The notes: generated by a model from the sequence alone, not told the origin. 64,000 bases of DNA from an uncultured Porphyromonadaceae bacterium (GCA_900540205.1 UQER01000015.1:7990-71989); one strand, 5' to 3'. Positions 42,044 to 50,711 are shown, counted from the first letter of the stretch. Made by a program: numbers and translations.

Positions 42044-43114
42044 ATGGAACAGATGATGCACAGGTCGGAGAACAAGATAATCTCTGACATCCGAAATTTG
42101 ATAGAACAATCGCGCCATCAGGTAGCGGCGGCTGTCAATGCCGGCATGACCCTGATGTATTGGCACATCGGCGAGCGCATCAACCGGGAGATACTCGGAG
42201 GTGAGCGGGCAGCCTATGGCAAGCAGATTGTGGCCCAGTTAGCACAAACCTTGCAATCCGAATATGGCAAGGGCTCTTTTTCTGAGAAACATCTGCGACA
42301 AATGATGCGTTTTGCCGAAACATTTCCCGATGAAAAAATTGTATACACAGTGTGTAGACAATTGACCTGGTCGCATATCAGGTTGCTTGTGCCTATGGAA
42401 AATAAATTGCAGCGAGAGTTTTATGCGTCTATGGCCGCCGACCAGCGATGGTCGGTGAGAACTCTGAAGGCTAAGATTGACGGAATGCTTTATGAGCGGA
42501 CTGCCATTGCGAAGCAGCCTGATGAGGTTATCCTGCATGACCTCGAACTGCTGCGCGATGAGCGGGAGATGTCGGCCGACCTGGCATTCCATGACCCCTA
42601 CTTCCTTGATTTCCTTGGCCTCGAAGGTGAATATTCCGAAAAAGACCTTGAATCGGCAATCGTTGGCGAGCTGCAGAAATTCATAACCGAGATGGGTAAC
42701 GATTTCGCATTCATGGCACGCCAGAAGCGCATCACAGTGGATGATGAGGATTATTATATCGACCTGTTGTTTTTCAACAGGCGCTTGCGCTGCATGGTGG
42801 CGATCGACTTGAAATTAACAGATTTCAAAGCGGCCTACAAAGGGCAGATGGAACTTTATCTGCGCTGGCTTGAAAAGCACGAGATGCTTGAGGGCGAGAA
42901 CAAACCTATCGGCTTAGTTCTCTGCACCGGCAAGAACGAGGAACACGTTGAGCTGATGCATCTCCACGAAAGTAATATCAGGGTAGCGGAGTATCTGATG
43001 AAACTGCCCGACAAGAAGCTGTTGGAGCAGAAACTCCAGAAGGCTGTCGAGATTGCCAAAGAAAAGATTTTGTACGCTCGCCTGCAGAACCCATCACAAT
43101 CCTGTGGAGAGTGA
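42044..43114 (+). CDS. YhcG-like PD-(D/E)XK nuclease (DUF1016)
   Basis: A 356-residue protein. The N-terminal half (1-170) is the DUF1016 helical/winged-helix region (AVNAGMTLMYWHIGERINRE, GKGSFSEKHLRQMMRFAE, RQLTWSHIRLLV). The C-terminal half is a PD-(D/E)XK nuclease fold with D240 in YYIDLLFFNRR and the paired D255-x-K257 in CMVAIDLKL. YhcG proteins are predicted DNA nucleases spread in defence islands and as solitary genes. It is not beside restriction-modification genes here; neighbours are toxin-like. Copy A of the repeated promoter drives it. Confidence 0.88.
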   Translation: MEQMMHRSENKIISDIRNLIEQSRHQVAAAVNAGMTLMYWHIGERINREILGGERAAYGKQIVAQLAQTLQSEYGKGSFSEKHLRQMMRFAETFPDEKIVYTVCRQLTWSHIRLLVPMENKLQREFYASMAADQRWSVRTLKAKIDGMLYERTAIAKQPDEVILHDLELLRDEREMSADLAFHDPYFLDFLGLEGEYSEKDLESAIVGELQKFITEMGNDFAFMARQKRITVDDEDYYIDLLFFNRRLRCMVAIDLKLTDFKAAYKGQMELYLRWLEKHEMLEGENKPIGLVLCTGKNEEHVELMHLHESNIRVAEYLMKLPDKKLLEQKLQKAVEIAKEKILYARLQNPSQSCGE

Positions 43115-43231
43115 CGTGGGTAATTCCTCCCTCGTAGGGCAAACCATGGCCATATATGGCCGACTTTCGATGCAATATAGGGGTATCCCGAGATTGATGC
43201 CATTAATCGCGAACTTGTAAAACGTAACAGT

Positions 43232-43840
43232 ATGACACACCAATTAAATCCAGCAAAGCGGCAGATGGAGTTAACTCCGGATCTTATTTCAAATGTCCGC
43301 AATTGCATTGTTGTTATTCGGGATATCCCGGTCATCACTGATGCGGATATTGCTTCACTATATGGAGTCGAGACTAAAAGGGTGAATGAAGCAGTACGCA
43401 ATAATCCTGCCAAATTCCCAGACGATTACATGTTTACACTTTCCTCTGACGAGGTAAAAGTTTTGCGGTCGAAATTTTCGTCCACAAAAGTATCTTCCAA
43501 AAGTCGGTCGCTGCCCAAAGCCTTTACGGAGAAGGGACTATATATGTTGGCAACAATTCTGAAAAGCAAAATGGCATTGGATGTCACTTTCGCCATAATT
43601 GAAACCTTCACCAAAGTAAGGAACCTCAAACAGGAGTTAATTGAACTGCATCGCGAAACCGACCGGATAAAACAGACCTCAAAAATGCAGCATTTCGGAA
43701 AAGTCCTGTCAGAAATCGTGATGCCAGATTTGCAGACTCAGGAAACCGAATCCATTCTTGAACAGAATTTCATTATCGGTAAGATCAAACACACCGTTAA
43801 ACGGGTCAAAAAATCCAGCCCAGACAACGATACCGATTGA
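43232..43840 (+). CDS. ORF6N-domain DNA-binding protein
   Basis: A 202-residue protein. Residues 20-105 are an ORF6N domain (VVIRDIPVITDADIASLYGV, then RVNEAVRNNPAKFPDDYMFT, and RSLPKAFTEKGLYMLATIL), and the rest is helical with a coiled segment (LKQELIELHRETDRIKQ). ORF6N domains come from phage and mobile elements and are thought to bind DNA. No partner toxin is adjacent in the same transcript; the YhcG-like gene is 117 bp upstream. The exact role is unknown, and silencing or regulation of the island is possible. Confidence 0.82.
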   Translation: MTHQLNPAKRQMELTPDLISNVRNCIVVIRDIPVITDADIASLYGVETKRVNEAVRNNPAKFPDDYMFTLSSDEVKVLRSKFSSTKVSSKSRSLPKAFTEKGLYMLATILKSKMALDVTFAIIETFTKVRNLKQELIELHRETDRIKQTSKMQHFGKVLSEIVMPDLQTQETESILEQNFIIGKIKHTVKRVKKSSPDNDTD

Positions 43841-43940
43841 AAGAGCTTGCAGGCACGCCAAAAGAACTGTTTTATACACTTTGCTCCTTCTGTTCCGGTT
43901 TTCATTACATTTTCATTATCTCAGCCTCCAATGGTCTAAG

Positions 43941-43972
43941 TCTCAAAATTATTCGTAACTTTACCCGCGCAG
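43941..43972 (+). promoter_or_regulatory. Repeated promoter/leader, copy B (before zeta-toxin gene)
   Basis: Same block as copy A with TTTACCCGCGCA at the end; -7-like TAACTTTA at 43,957-43,964. It ends 43 nt before the ATG at 44,016. Confidence 0.7.
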
Positions 43973-44015
43973 CGCAACCACTGACCTGGAATTGCCCCCT
44001 CAAATGAGAAACAGC

Positions 44016-44588
44016 ATGGAAACGCCTATACTATACATTATTGCAGGATGCAATGGCGCCGGGAAGACCACTGCCTCAATGAGCGTTTTGCCGGACGTGC
44101 TTGATTGCAGGGAGTTTGTCAATGCCGATGAAATTGCAAAAGGATTATCCCCCTTCAAGCCTGAGGAGGTGGCAGTGGAAGCCGGACGGCTAATGCTTCA
44201 GCGCATTGATTATCTGCTTTCAAGGCATGTGACTTTTGCCATAGAGACAACACTCGCCACAAAGAGTTACAAGAATCTTGTGGAGAGAGCTAAAGCATCA
44301 GGTTATATGGTGATTCTGCTGTTCTTCTGGCTTTCATCGCCAGAGATGGCCGAAATGCGCGTTGCCCAGCGTGTGGCGTCCGGAGGGCACAATATCCCCA
44401 TAGATATTATATTCCGGCGCTATTGGGCCGGATTGCGAAATCTGTTTGACATATTTGTGCCGATAGTCGACCGTTGGTCTCTTTACGATAATACCAAGGA
44501 ACTATCGCCTATAGTTGAACGTAATATTATTGTTAACGCTCCTCTTTTTACTAAAATTCACGCTTCATGTCAGAACAAGAAGAAATAA
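44016..44588 (+). CDS. Zeta-toxin-family P-loop kinase
   Basis: A 190-residue protein begun at the ATG at 44,016 (METPILYIIAGCNGAGKTT), which places the P-loop next to the start; an ATG at 44,004 adds four residues. The Walker A GCNGAGKTT is followed by FVNADEIAKGL and FAIETTL, which match zeta-toxin/PezT-like substrate loops (DEIAKGLSPF, ETTLATKSY). Zeta toxins phosphorylate UDP-N-acetylglucosamine and stop cell-wall synthesis. No epsilon-type antitoxin is upstream; instead a small ORF overlaps the end. Substrate and toxicity are inferred. Confidence 0.85.
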   Translation: METPILYIIAGCNGAGKTTASMSVLPDVLDCREFVNADEIAKGLSPFKPEEVAVEAGRLMLQRIDYLLSRHVTFAIETTLATKSYKNLVERAKASGYMVILLFFWLSSPEMAEMRVAQRVASGGHNIPIDIIFRRYWAGLRNLFDIFVPIVDRWSLYDNTKELSPIVERNIIVNAPLFTKIHASCQNKKK

Positions 44589-44743
44589 AATTATTTGAGC
44601 GTATCCGCGAAAATATTCAACAGACGCAGATAAACCTCTTTGAGCGCAAAGCCAAACTCGGCGAGAGCATTGTGATCGCTGACGAAAACGGGCAACCCGT
44701 AACGGTCAAGGCCGAAGATTTTCTCAAACGCGACTGCAAATAA
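44567..44743 (+). CDS. Small protein overlapping the zeta-toxin end, possible antitoxin
   Basis: A 58-residue acidic/helical protein, starting MSEQEEIKLFERIRENIQQT and ending VKAEDFLKRDCK, that overlaps the kinase by 22 nt in another frame. The overlap suggests translational coupling. It is too short for confident family assignment but resembles small partners found beside zeta-like kinases in Bacteroidota. It is followed 40 nt later by copy C of the repeated promoter, so it ends the toxin transcript. The antitoxin role is an inference. Confidence 0.6.
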   Translation: MSEQEEIKLFERIRENIQQTQINLFERKAKLGESIVIADENGQPVTVKAEDFLKRDCK

Positions 44744-44783
44744 ATTCCGTTCCGTCGTTGCATCTCCGCTGCCAGAGATCTAC

Positions 44784-44815
44784 GTCCCAAAATTATTTGT
44801 AACTTTACCTTCACG
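44784..44815 (+). promoter_or_regulatory. Repeated promoter/leader, copy C (before Bro-N/Fic gene)
   Basis: GTCCCAAAATTATTTGTAAC then TTTACCTTCACG; differs from copy B mainly near the 3' end. TAACTTTA is at 44,800-44,807. The 16 bases before it (GCTGCCAGAGATCTAC) resemble the bases before copy A (GCTGCCAAGAGCCTAT). Confidence 0.65.
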
Positions 44816-44857
44816 GCGTAATCCAGTTCCGGCTCGCTATTGAAGACAACAAGTGAT

Positions 44858-45745
44858 ATGAGCAACGAAACATTCAAAAAGTCCATTCGATTTTTCAATG
44901 ACCGCGAAGTTCGTGCCGTGTGGGACGATGAGCGCAATTGCTGGTGGTTCTCGGCTACCGATATTGTCCGCGCCATCAACGACGAACCTGAATATGTAAA
45001 GGCTGCTAATTATTGGCGTTGGCTCAAACGCAAATTGTCTCAATCAGGAATCCAGTTCGTGAGTGGCACTCACAAGCTGAAAATTGTCGCTGCCGACGGC
45101 AAAAAATACAATAGCGATGCCCTATTGGCAGAAGATATTTTAATTTTAGCCAAGCATTACCCCAACAACCGTGCTGCAGCGTTTCTTGACTGGTTCACTT
45201 ATAGCGACAACACCCTCGATGGGCAAAGCCGTAAAAAAGCCTATCAGCTCTATGAGAGCGGTTTGTTGCGCAGGTTGGAACCAGGCAGCCTGAAATGCCT
45301 CCAACAAATTCATGCCTACATATTTGGCGGTCTTTATGATTTTGCCGGGCAAATTCGCACAAAGAACATATCGAAAGGAGGCTTTACATTTGCCAACTGC
45401 CTCCATTTCCCCGGTACGCTCCAAGTGATTGAGCGTATGCCTGAAACGTCCTTTGACGAAATCATGGATAAATACGTTGAAATGAACGTAGCACATCCTT
45501 TTATGGAAGGCAATGGACGAAGCACACGCATTTGGCTTGACCTCATGCTCAAGCGCTCTCTGAAACTCTGTGTGGACTGGAGTCAGATTGATAAGAACGA
45601 ATACCTCGCTGCCATGCGCCTGAGCGTCAGCGACAGTTATCAAATAAAACAACTGGTAATGCCGGCCCTCACCACTAAAATCGATGACCGCGACATGTTC
45701 ATGAAAGGCATCGACTATTCCTATTACTACGAGCAAAACGACTGA
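44858..45745 (+). CDS. Bro-N domain fused to a Fic (AMPylation) domain
   Basis: A 295-residue protein begun at the ATG at 44,858. Residues 8-110 match a Bro-N/phage-antirepressor-like domain (IRFFNDREVRAVWDDERNCW, FSATDIVRAI). Residues 130-260 are a Fic domain with the catalytic motif HPFMEGNGRSTR (213-224), complete H-x-F-x-x-G-N-G-R, and the FAGQIRTKNISKGGF flap. Fic enzymes transfer AMP or related groups to proteins. The inhibitory S/T-x-x-x-E-G/N helix is not obvious, so control may come from the Bro-N part or an outside partner. Confidence 0.87.
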   Translation: MSNETFKKSIRFFNDREVRAVWDDERNCWWFSATDIVRAINDEPEYVKAANYWRWLKRKLSQSGIQFVSGTHKLKIVAADGKKYNSDALLAEDILILAKHYPNNRAAAFLDWFTYSDNTLDGQSRKKAYQLYESGLLRRLEPGSLKCLQQIHAYIFGGLYDFAGQIRTKNISKGGFTFANCLHFPGTLQVIERMPETSFDEIMDKYVEMNVAHPFMEGNGRSTRIWLDLMLKRSLKLCVDWSQIDKNEYLAAMRLSVSDSYQIKQLVMPALTTKIDDRDMFMKGIDYSYYYEQND

Positions 45746-45918
45746 TAACATCTCTTGCAGGAAACAGCAGAGCTTTTTGTAATTATAACACCCGCCACGT
45801 TCTCCTTTCTAATGCCACTGCCAAACGGACAGAATCTATCTGCGGGGTTTACCGGGAGATTTAACTTAAATTTTTGCGGGAAAGGGGGCGGGGATGGTGA
45901 GGTTTCGGGAAAAATGTG

Positions 45919-45926
45919 TATTTTTG
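45919..45926 (+). promoter_or_regulatory. -7 box for yidD-meaB
   Basis: TATTTTTG fits TAnnTTTG and lies 69 nt before the yidD ATG. The -33 box is weak. No gene is seen between 45,746 and 45,995. Confidence 0.45.
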
Positions 45927-45995
45927 CGTTAGCCAATGTTCCGGGGTGCGTTCCACTGACCGGCGCACGCGGGCACTGGCTTGCCGTCATTGCCT

Positions 45996-46262
45996 ATGAA
46001 TTGGTTCTCACGACTTATGGTGAAAGCGCTGCAGGCGCCCATATGGTTCTACCGGGGGGCCATTTCGCCCATGTTTCCGGCTTCATGCCGGTTCACCCCA
46101 ACGTGCTCGGCCTATGCTCTGGAGGCATTGAGGGTGCACGGTCCGCTGCGTGGCCTGTGGCTCACCTTCAGGCGTCTGATGCGGTGCCATCCATGGGGAG
46201 GGTCCGGCTACGATCCTGTGCCGCCACGTGCCAACAAAACAGGCTCCGGCAGCGTTGAATAA
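45996..46262 (+). CDS. yidD: Membrane protein insertion efficiency factor
   Basis: An 88-residue protein that helps YidC insert inner-membrane proteins. Family motifs are complete: WFYRGAISPMFPASCRFTP, then TCSAYALEAL, RGLWLTFRRLMRCHPWGGSG and YDPVP. The ATG at 45,996 is preferred; 46,017 is also possible. In most bacteria yidD follows rnpA; here rnpA (33,693) is 12 kb away, and yidD instead leads into meaB, with an accessory island upstream. Confidence 0.93.
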   Translation: MNWFSRLMVKALQAPIWFYRGAISPMFPASCRFTPTCSAYALEALRVHGPLRGLWLTFRRLMRCHPWGGSGYDPVPPRANKTGSGSVE

Positions 46263-46299
46263 ATTAAGTAGATATTTCCACTCAATCCCGCGTTTAACC

Positions 46300-47376
46300 T
46301 TGGAAAAACATCCTGAAAACTCTCCCGAATACGTCGGCCTTGCTGTGAATGCCGGCGTGAAACAGCCCCCTGTTGTAAATCCCTATCTCAAGCCTCGCCG
46401 CCGTCAGCAGTTGCCGTCGGCCCCGGATCTGGTAGAGGGGATTCTGAAGGGCGATGTGATGCGTCTGGCCCGTGCCGTCACGTTGGTTGAAAGCGTGGCT
46501 CCGGCGCATCAGGCCATCGCGCAGGAAGTGATTGAAAAGTGCCTGCCGCATTCGGGCCGCAGCCGTCGCATCGGCATCACCGGTGTGCCCGGAGCGGGCA
46601 AATCCACCTCTATTGATGTGTTCGGCCTCCACGTGCTGCGCAACGGCGGCAAGCTGGCCGTGCTGGCCATCGACCCCTCGTCGGAGCGTACCAAAGGGAG
46701 CATTCTGGGCGACAAGACCCGCATGGAAAAGCTGTCGCAACACGAGTCGGCGTTCATACGCCCTTCGCCTTCGGGCGGTTCGCTGGGAGGTGTGGCGCGC
46801 AAGACCCGCGAGACCATCGTGCTCTGCGAGGCTGCCGGCTACAACAACATCTTCGTGGAGACCGTGGGCGTGGGCCAGAGCGAGACGGCCGTGCATTCGA
46901 TGGTCGACTTTTTCCTGCTCATTCAGCTTGCCGGCACCGGCGACGAGCTGCAGGGCATAAAGCGCGGCATCATGGAGATGGCCGACGGGATTGTGATCAA
47001 CAAGGCCGACGGCGACAACATTAAGCGCGCGCAGCTGGCTCAGGCTCAGTTCCGTGCCGCACTCCATCTTTTCCCGACCCCGCCGAGCGGCTGGACTCCC
47101 GAGGTGCTCACTTATTCGGGCTACTTCGAGCTGGGCATCGCCGAGGTGTGGGACATGATCGACCGTTATTTCGAATTCGTGGACAAGAACGGCTATTTCG
47201 AGGAGCGCCGCCGCCAGCAGTCGCGCTACTGGATGTACGAGACCATCGATTCCGAGCTGCGCCGCCGCTTCTACGACGACCCCGAACGCGCGCGCCGCAT
47301 TGCCGAGGCCGAGCGTCTGGTGCTCTCCAACCGTCTGTCGCCTTTCGCCGCCGCCAACAATCTGCTTTCTTTCTGA
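46300..47376 (+). CDS. meaB: MeaB, GTPase chaperone of methylmalonyl-CoA mutase
   Basis: A 358-residue G3E-type GTPase that protects and reloads B12-dependent methylmalonyl-CoA mutase. The start is uncertain: TTG at 46,300 opens MEKHPENSPEYVGLAVNAGV, which resembles family N-termini, while GTG at 46,228 would add 24 residues overlapping yidD. The P-loop GVPGAGKST is near residues 95-103, followed by AIDPSSERTKGSILGDKTRM, SPSGGSLGGVARKT and the VETVGVGQSE switch. The mutase genes are not in the window. Confidence 0.94.
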   Translation: MEKHPENSPEYVGLAVNAGVKQPPVVNPYLKPRRRQQLPSAPDLVEGILKGDVMRLARAVTLVESVAPAHQAIAQEVIEKCLPHSGRSRRIGITGVPGAGKSTSIDVFGLHVLRNGGKLAVLAIDPSSERTKGSILGDKTRMEKLSQHESAFIRPSPSGGSLGGVARKTRETIVLCEAAGYNNIFVETVGVGQSETAVHSMVDFFLLIQLAGTGDELQGIKRGIMEMADGIVINKADGDNIKRAQLAQAQFRAALHLFPTPPSGWTPEVLTYSGYFELGIAEVWDMIDRYFEFVDKNGYFEERRRQQSRYWMYETIDSELRRRFYDDPERARRIAEAERLVLSNRLSPFAAANNLLSF

Positions 47377-47398
47377 ATATATAAAACAAACACATATA

Positions 47399-49489
47399 AT
47401 GGCTAAGAAAACATCCACCACGGCTGCTGCGAAAACGCCGCAGCCACGCGCCGCCCGAAAGGCCAAGGCGCTTGCTATCTATAAAAACGACCCCTGGCTC
47501 GAACCCTATGCCGCCGCCATCGACGGGCGCCATGAGGACGTGCTGCGCAAGGAGGCGGAGCTGACCACGCACTGCAACTCGCTCAAGGACTTCGCCAACG
47601 CGCACCAGTATTTCGGGCTGCACCGTGTGGGCGACTGGTGGGTGTTCCGCGAATGGGCGCCCAATGCCACCGAAATTTATCTCGTCGGCGATTTCTCCGA
47701 CTGGAAGGAGTTGCCCGAATTCAAGCTCAATCCCGCCAAGAACGGCGTGTGGGAGCTGCATGTGCCGTTCGACCGCATCCGCCACGGCGACCTCTACAAG
47801 ATGAGTGTGCACTGGCCCGGCGGCGAGGGGCTGCGCATCCCGGCCTATGCCACCCGCGTGGTGCAGGACGAGCAGACCCACATCTTCTCGGCGCAGGTGT
47901 GGGAGCCGACGCCGTTCCGCTGGACGGTAGAGAAGTTCATTCCAGACACCAAGCCCCTGATGATCTACGAATGCCACATAGGCATGGCGCAGCAGAAGGA
48001 GGGAGTGGGCTCGTATCTGGAGTTCCGCGACAAGATTCTGCCCCGCATCGCTGCGGACGGATACAACGCCATTCAGATCATGGCCATACAGGAGCACCCC
48101 TACTACGGGTCGTTCGGCTATCATGTGAGCAATTTCTATGCCGCATCGAGCCGTTTCGGCACTCCAGAGGAGCTTAAGAGCCTGATTGACCGCGCCCATG
48201 AGCTTGGCATCGCCGTGATCATGGACATCGTGCACTCGCACGCCGTGAAGAATGAGAACGAGGGCCTGGGACGCCTCGACGGCTCCTACGACCTCTATTT
48301 CTACGGCGACCACCGCCGCGAGCATCCGGCCTGGGACTCGCTCTGCTTTGACTACGGCAAGAATGAGGTGCTGCATTTCCTGCTGTCAAACTGCAAATAC
48401 TGGCTTGAGGAATACCACTTCGACGGTTTCCGTTTCGACGGCGTGACCTCCATGCTCTATTACGACCATGGCCTTGGCAAGGCGTTCGGCAGCTATGCCG
48501 ACTACTACGACGGCAACCAGGACACCAACGCCATAGTCTACCTCACTCTGGCCAACATGCTTATCCACGATGTCAATTCGCATGCCATCACCATCGCCGA
48601 GGAGATGAGCGGCATGCCCGGGCTGGCCATCAAGTTCAAGGACGGAGGCATCGGGTTCAACTACCGCATGGCCATGGGCATCCCCGACTACTGGATCAAG
48701 ACCCTCAAGGAGCGCAAGGACGAGGACTGGCACCCCACATCCATCTTCTGGGAGCTTACCAACCGCCGCAGCGACGAAAAGACCATAAGCTATGTGGAGA
48801 GCCACGACCAGGCCCTTGTGGGCGACAAGACGGTGATTTTCCGCCTCATTGACAAGGAGATGTACTGGCACATGATGGTGGGCGACACCAATCCCATGGT
48901 GACCCGCGGCATCGCGCTCCACAAGATGATACGCCTCGTCACCGCCTCCACCATCAACGGCGGCTACCTCAACTTCATGGGCAACGAGTTCGGCCATCCA
49001 GAGTGGATCGACTTCCCGCGCGAGGGCAACGGCTGGAGCTACAAGTATGCCCGCCGCCAGTGGGATCTGGTGGACCGCGAGGACCTGCAGTACAAATTCC
49101 TCAACGCGTTCGACAACGCCATGGTCGAACTGATTTCGGGCGTCTACAACTTCCAGTCGCTCGGCATCGAGAAACTCTGGGAGAAGGACGACGACCAGGT
49201 GCTGGCCTTCCGCCGCGGCAATCTGGTGTTTGTGTTCAATTTCTCGCCCGTGCATTCGTTCAGCGACTACGGCATTCTGGCTCCTGCCGGAAAGTACAAG
49301 GTGGTGCTGTCGTCCGACGCACCCCAGTTCGGCGGCTTCGGCAATATCGACGAATCCGTTGAGCATCTCACCCAGTTTGATCCCCTCTACCAGCCCATAG
49401 GCAAGGAGTGGCTGAAACTTTACATGCCCGCACGTTCGGCACAGGTGCTCCGCCTGTCGCGACCGCGCACCAACCGCAGCAAGGAATGA
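47399..49489 (+). CDS. 1,4-alpha-glucan branching enzyme (GH13, eukaryote-like)
   Basis: A 696-residue cytosolic enzyme that adds alpha-1,6 branches to glycogen. The ATG at 47,399 begins MAKKTSTTAAAKTP. A CBM48-type N-domain (about 60-165; WWVFREWAPNATEIYLVGDF) precedes the GH13 barrel. Catalytic signals are FDGFRFDGVTSM (nucleophile Asp), ITIAEEMSG (acid Glu) and VESHDQAL (stabiliser Asp). The closeness to eukaryotic-type branching enzymes is common among Bacteroidota. It ends overlapping the next start as ATGA. Confidence 0.93.
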   Translation: MAKKTSTTAAAKTPQPRAARKAKALAIYKNDPWLEPYAAAIDGRHEDVLRKEAELTTHCNSLKDFANAHQYFGLHRVGDWWVFREWAPNATEIYLVGDFSDWKELPEFKLNPAKNGVWELHVPFDRIRHGDLYKMSVHWPGGEGLRIPAYATRVVQDEQTHIFSAQVWEPTPFRWTVEKFIPDTKPLMIYECHIGMAQQKEGVGSYLEFRDKILPRIAADGYNAIQIMAIQEHPYYGSFGYHVSNFYAASSRFGTPEELKSLIDRAHELGIAVIMDIVHSHAVKNENEGLGRLDGSYDLYFYGDHRREHPAWDSLCFDYGKNEVLHFLLSNCKYWLEEYHFDGFRFDGVTSMLYYDHGLGKAFGSYADYYDGNQDTNAIVYLTLANMLIHDVNSHAITIAEEMSGMPGLAIKFKDGGIGFNYRMAMGIPDYWIKTLKERKDEDWHPTSIFWELTNRRSDEKTISYVESHDQALVGDKTVIFRLIDKEMYWHMMVGDTNPMVTRGIALHKMIRLVTASTINGGYLNFMGNEFGHPEWIDFPREGNGWSYKYARRQWDLVDREDLQYKFLNAFDNAMVELISGVYNFQSLGIEKLWEKDDDQVLAFRRGNLVFVFNFSPVHSFSDYGILAPAGKYKVVLSSDAPQFGGFGNIDESVEHLTQFDPLYQPIGKEWLKLYMPARSAQVLRLSRPRTNRSKE

Positions 49490-50247
49490 CGGAGGCCGAC
49501 CTCAAGGCTCTGCTCGATTCAGAGGCCGCCCGCATCAACTCTCCTGAGTTCATCGCCGAGGACCCGGTGCAGTTCCCGCGCATGTTCTCCCGGCTTCAGG
49601 ACGTGGAGATAGCGGCGCTGCTGGCGGCCTCCATAGCATGGGGCAACCGCAAGATGATATGCCGCAACGGCATGAAGATGATGCAGCTCATGGACTTCGA
49701 GCCATACCGCTACCTGATGGACGAAGGCTATGAGGACCTGCCCGACATGAACATACACCGCACGTTTTTCGCGCGCGATTTCCGCCACTACATGCGCGGC
49801 CTGCGGCGCATATATGCCGCCCACGGCTCGCTGGCCGACTTCGCCCTCGCCCGCCACATCGCCGACGACGAGGCTCCGGCATGGCGCCTGGTGGAGCATA
49901 TGAACGCCGAGCTGGCCGAGGCCAACGGCGGCGAGTGTAATTCGCGCTGCCTGCCGCAGAATCTGGCCACAACGGCCCTGAAGCGCGTTAACATGGCTCT
50001 GAGGTGGCTGGTGCGCACCGACGGAATTGTGGACATGGGGCTCTGGAACCATGTGCTTAAGCCATCGCAGCTCTATATCCCGCTCGATGTGCACGTAAAC
50101 GACACGGCCCGTCAGCTCGGGCTGCTCACGCGCAAGGCGGCCGACCGCAAGGCAGTGGTTGAACTTACCGGCAATCTCAGGCGTTTCAACAGCGAGGATC
50201 CCGTGCTTTACGATTACGCCCTTTTCGGCATCGGAATGAACCTCTGA
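49486..50247 (+). CDS. TIGR02757 family protein (DUF2400)
   Basis: A 253-residue cytosolic protein. The ATG at 49,486 overlaps the branching-enzyme stop as ATGA, which supports translational coupling. Family features are SRLQDVEIAALLAASIAWGN, MKMMQLMDFEPYRYL, and a C-terminal IPLDVHVNDTARQLGLLTRK. The helical pattern with a helix-hairpin-helix-like stretch recalls DNA glycosylase-type proteins, but no activity is proven. It is widespread in Bacteroidota. Confidence 0.85.
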   Translation: MTEADLKALLDSEAARINSPEFIAEDPVQFPRMFSRLQDVEIAALLAASIAWGNRKMICRNGMKMMQLMDFEPYRYLMDEGYEDLPDMNIHRTFFARDFRHYMRGLRRIYAAHGSLADFALARHIADDEAPAWRLVEHMNAELAEANGGECNSRCLPQNLATTALKRVNMALRWLVRTDGIVDMGLWNHVLKPSQLYIPLDVHVNDTARQLGLLTRKAADRKAVVELTGNLRRFNSEDPVLYDYALFGIGMNL

Positions 50248-50320
50248 CCGGAAAACTGCGGCACAAGTTGCCGCAACGCCCGCAAAGTTTGTGACTTTTC
50301 AGCTGACTAACGCGCTTACA

Positions 50321-50611
50321 ATGACACTGTTTGAAATTTTCGGCTATCTGGCAGCCATCTGCATGGTGCTGGGCTACATGCCTCAGGCCATATACACCAT
50401 CCGCACCCGCGACACCGACGCCATCGCCCTTCCCACATTTCTGCTCATGGGTCTGGGCAGCATCTTCTTCATCGTGCAGGGATGTTTCAGCAACCCCGTC
50501 AACTGGCCGCTGATCATCACCAACTCCATCACGGCAGTATCTTCGGCCATCGTGTTCGGCATCAAGATCCATAACGACTACTTCGGCGGCCGCCGGAAAC
50601 CCCACGCCTGA
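50321..50611 (+). CDS. SemiSWEET (PQ-loop) sugar transporter
   Basis: A 96-residue inner-membrane protein of three helices, starting MTLFEIFGYLAAICMVLGYM and containing the PQ motif in YMPQAIYTIRTRDTDAIALP. SemiSWEETs dimerise to move sugars across the membrane. A T-N-x-x pattern in ITNSITAVSSAIVFGIKI fits TM3. The gene stands alone; a small hairpin CGTGCC/GGCACG lies just after it. Confidence 0.88.
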   Translation: MTLFEIFGYLAAICMVLGYMPQAIYTIRTRDTDAIALPTFLLMGLGSIFFIVQGCFSNPVNWPLIITNSITAVSSAIVFGIKIHNDYFGGRRKPHA

Positions 50612-50679
50612 TTCACGTGCCCAAGGCACGTCCCTGCAAGTGGATGTATTTTACTTCTGCTTAAAAGAAACGAATGCGG

Positions 50680-50711
50680 GTTGTGAGATTATAAAAAAAA
50701 CATTAACTTTG
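50680..50711 (+). promoter_or_regulatory. Promoter of tRNA-Leu(CAA)
   Basis: GTTG at 50,680-50,683, a 20-nt spacer and TAACTTTG at 50,704-50,711 match the -33/-7 layout, 48 nt before the tRNA. Confidence 0.65.

Noticed and set aside
40694..45745. Toxin island as an integrated element using tRNA-Leu(UAA)
   Set aside because: No second copy of the tRNA 3' end was found at the other side, and no integrase is present; the tRNA terminator is intact next to it.
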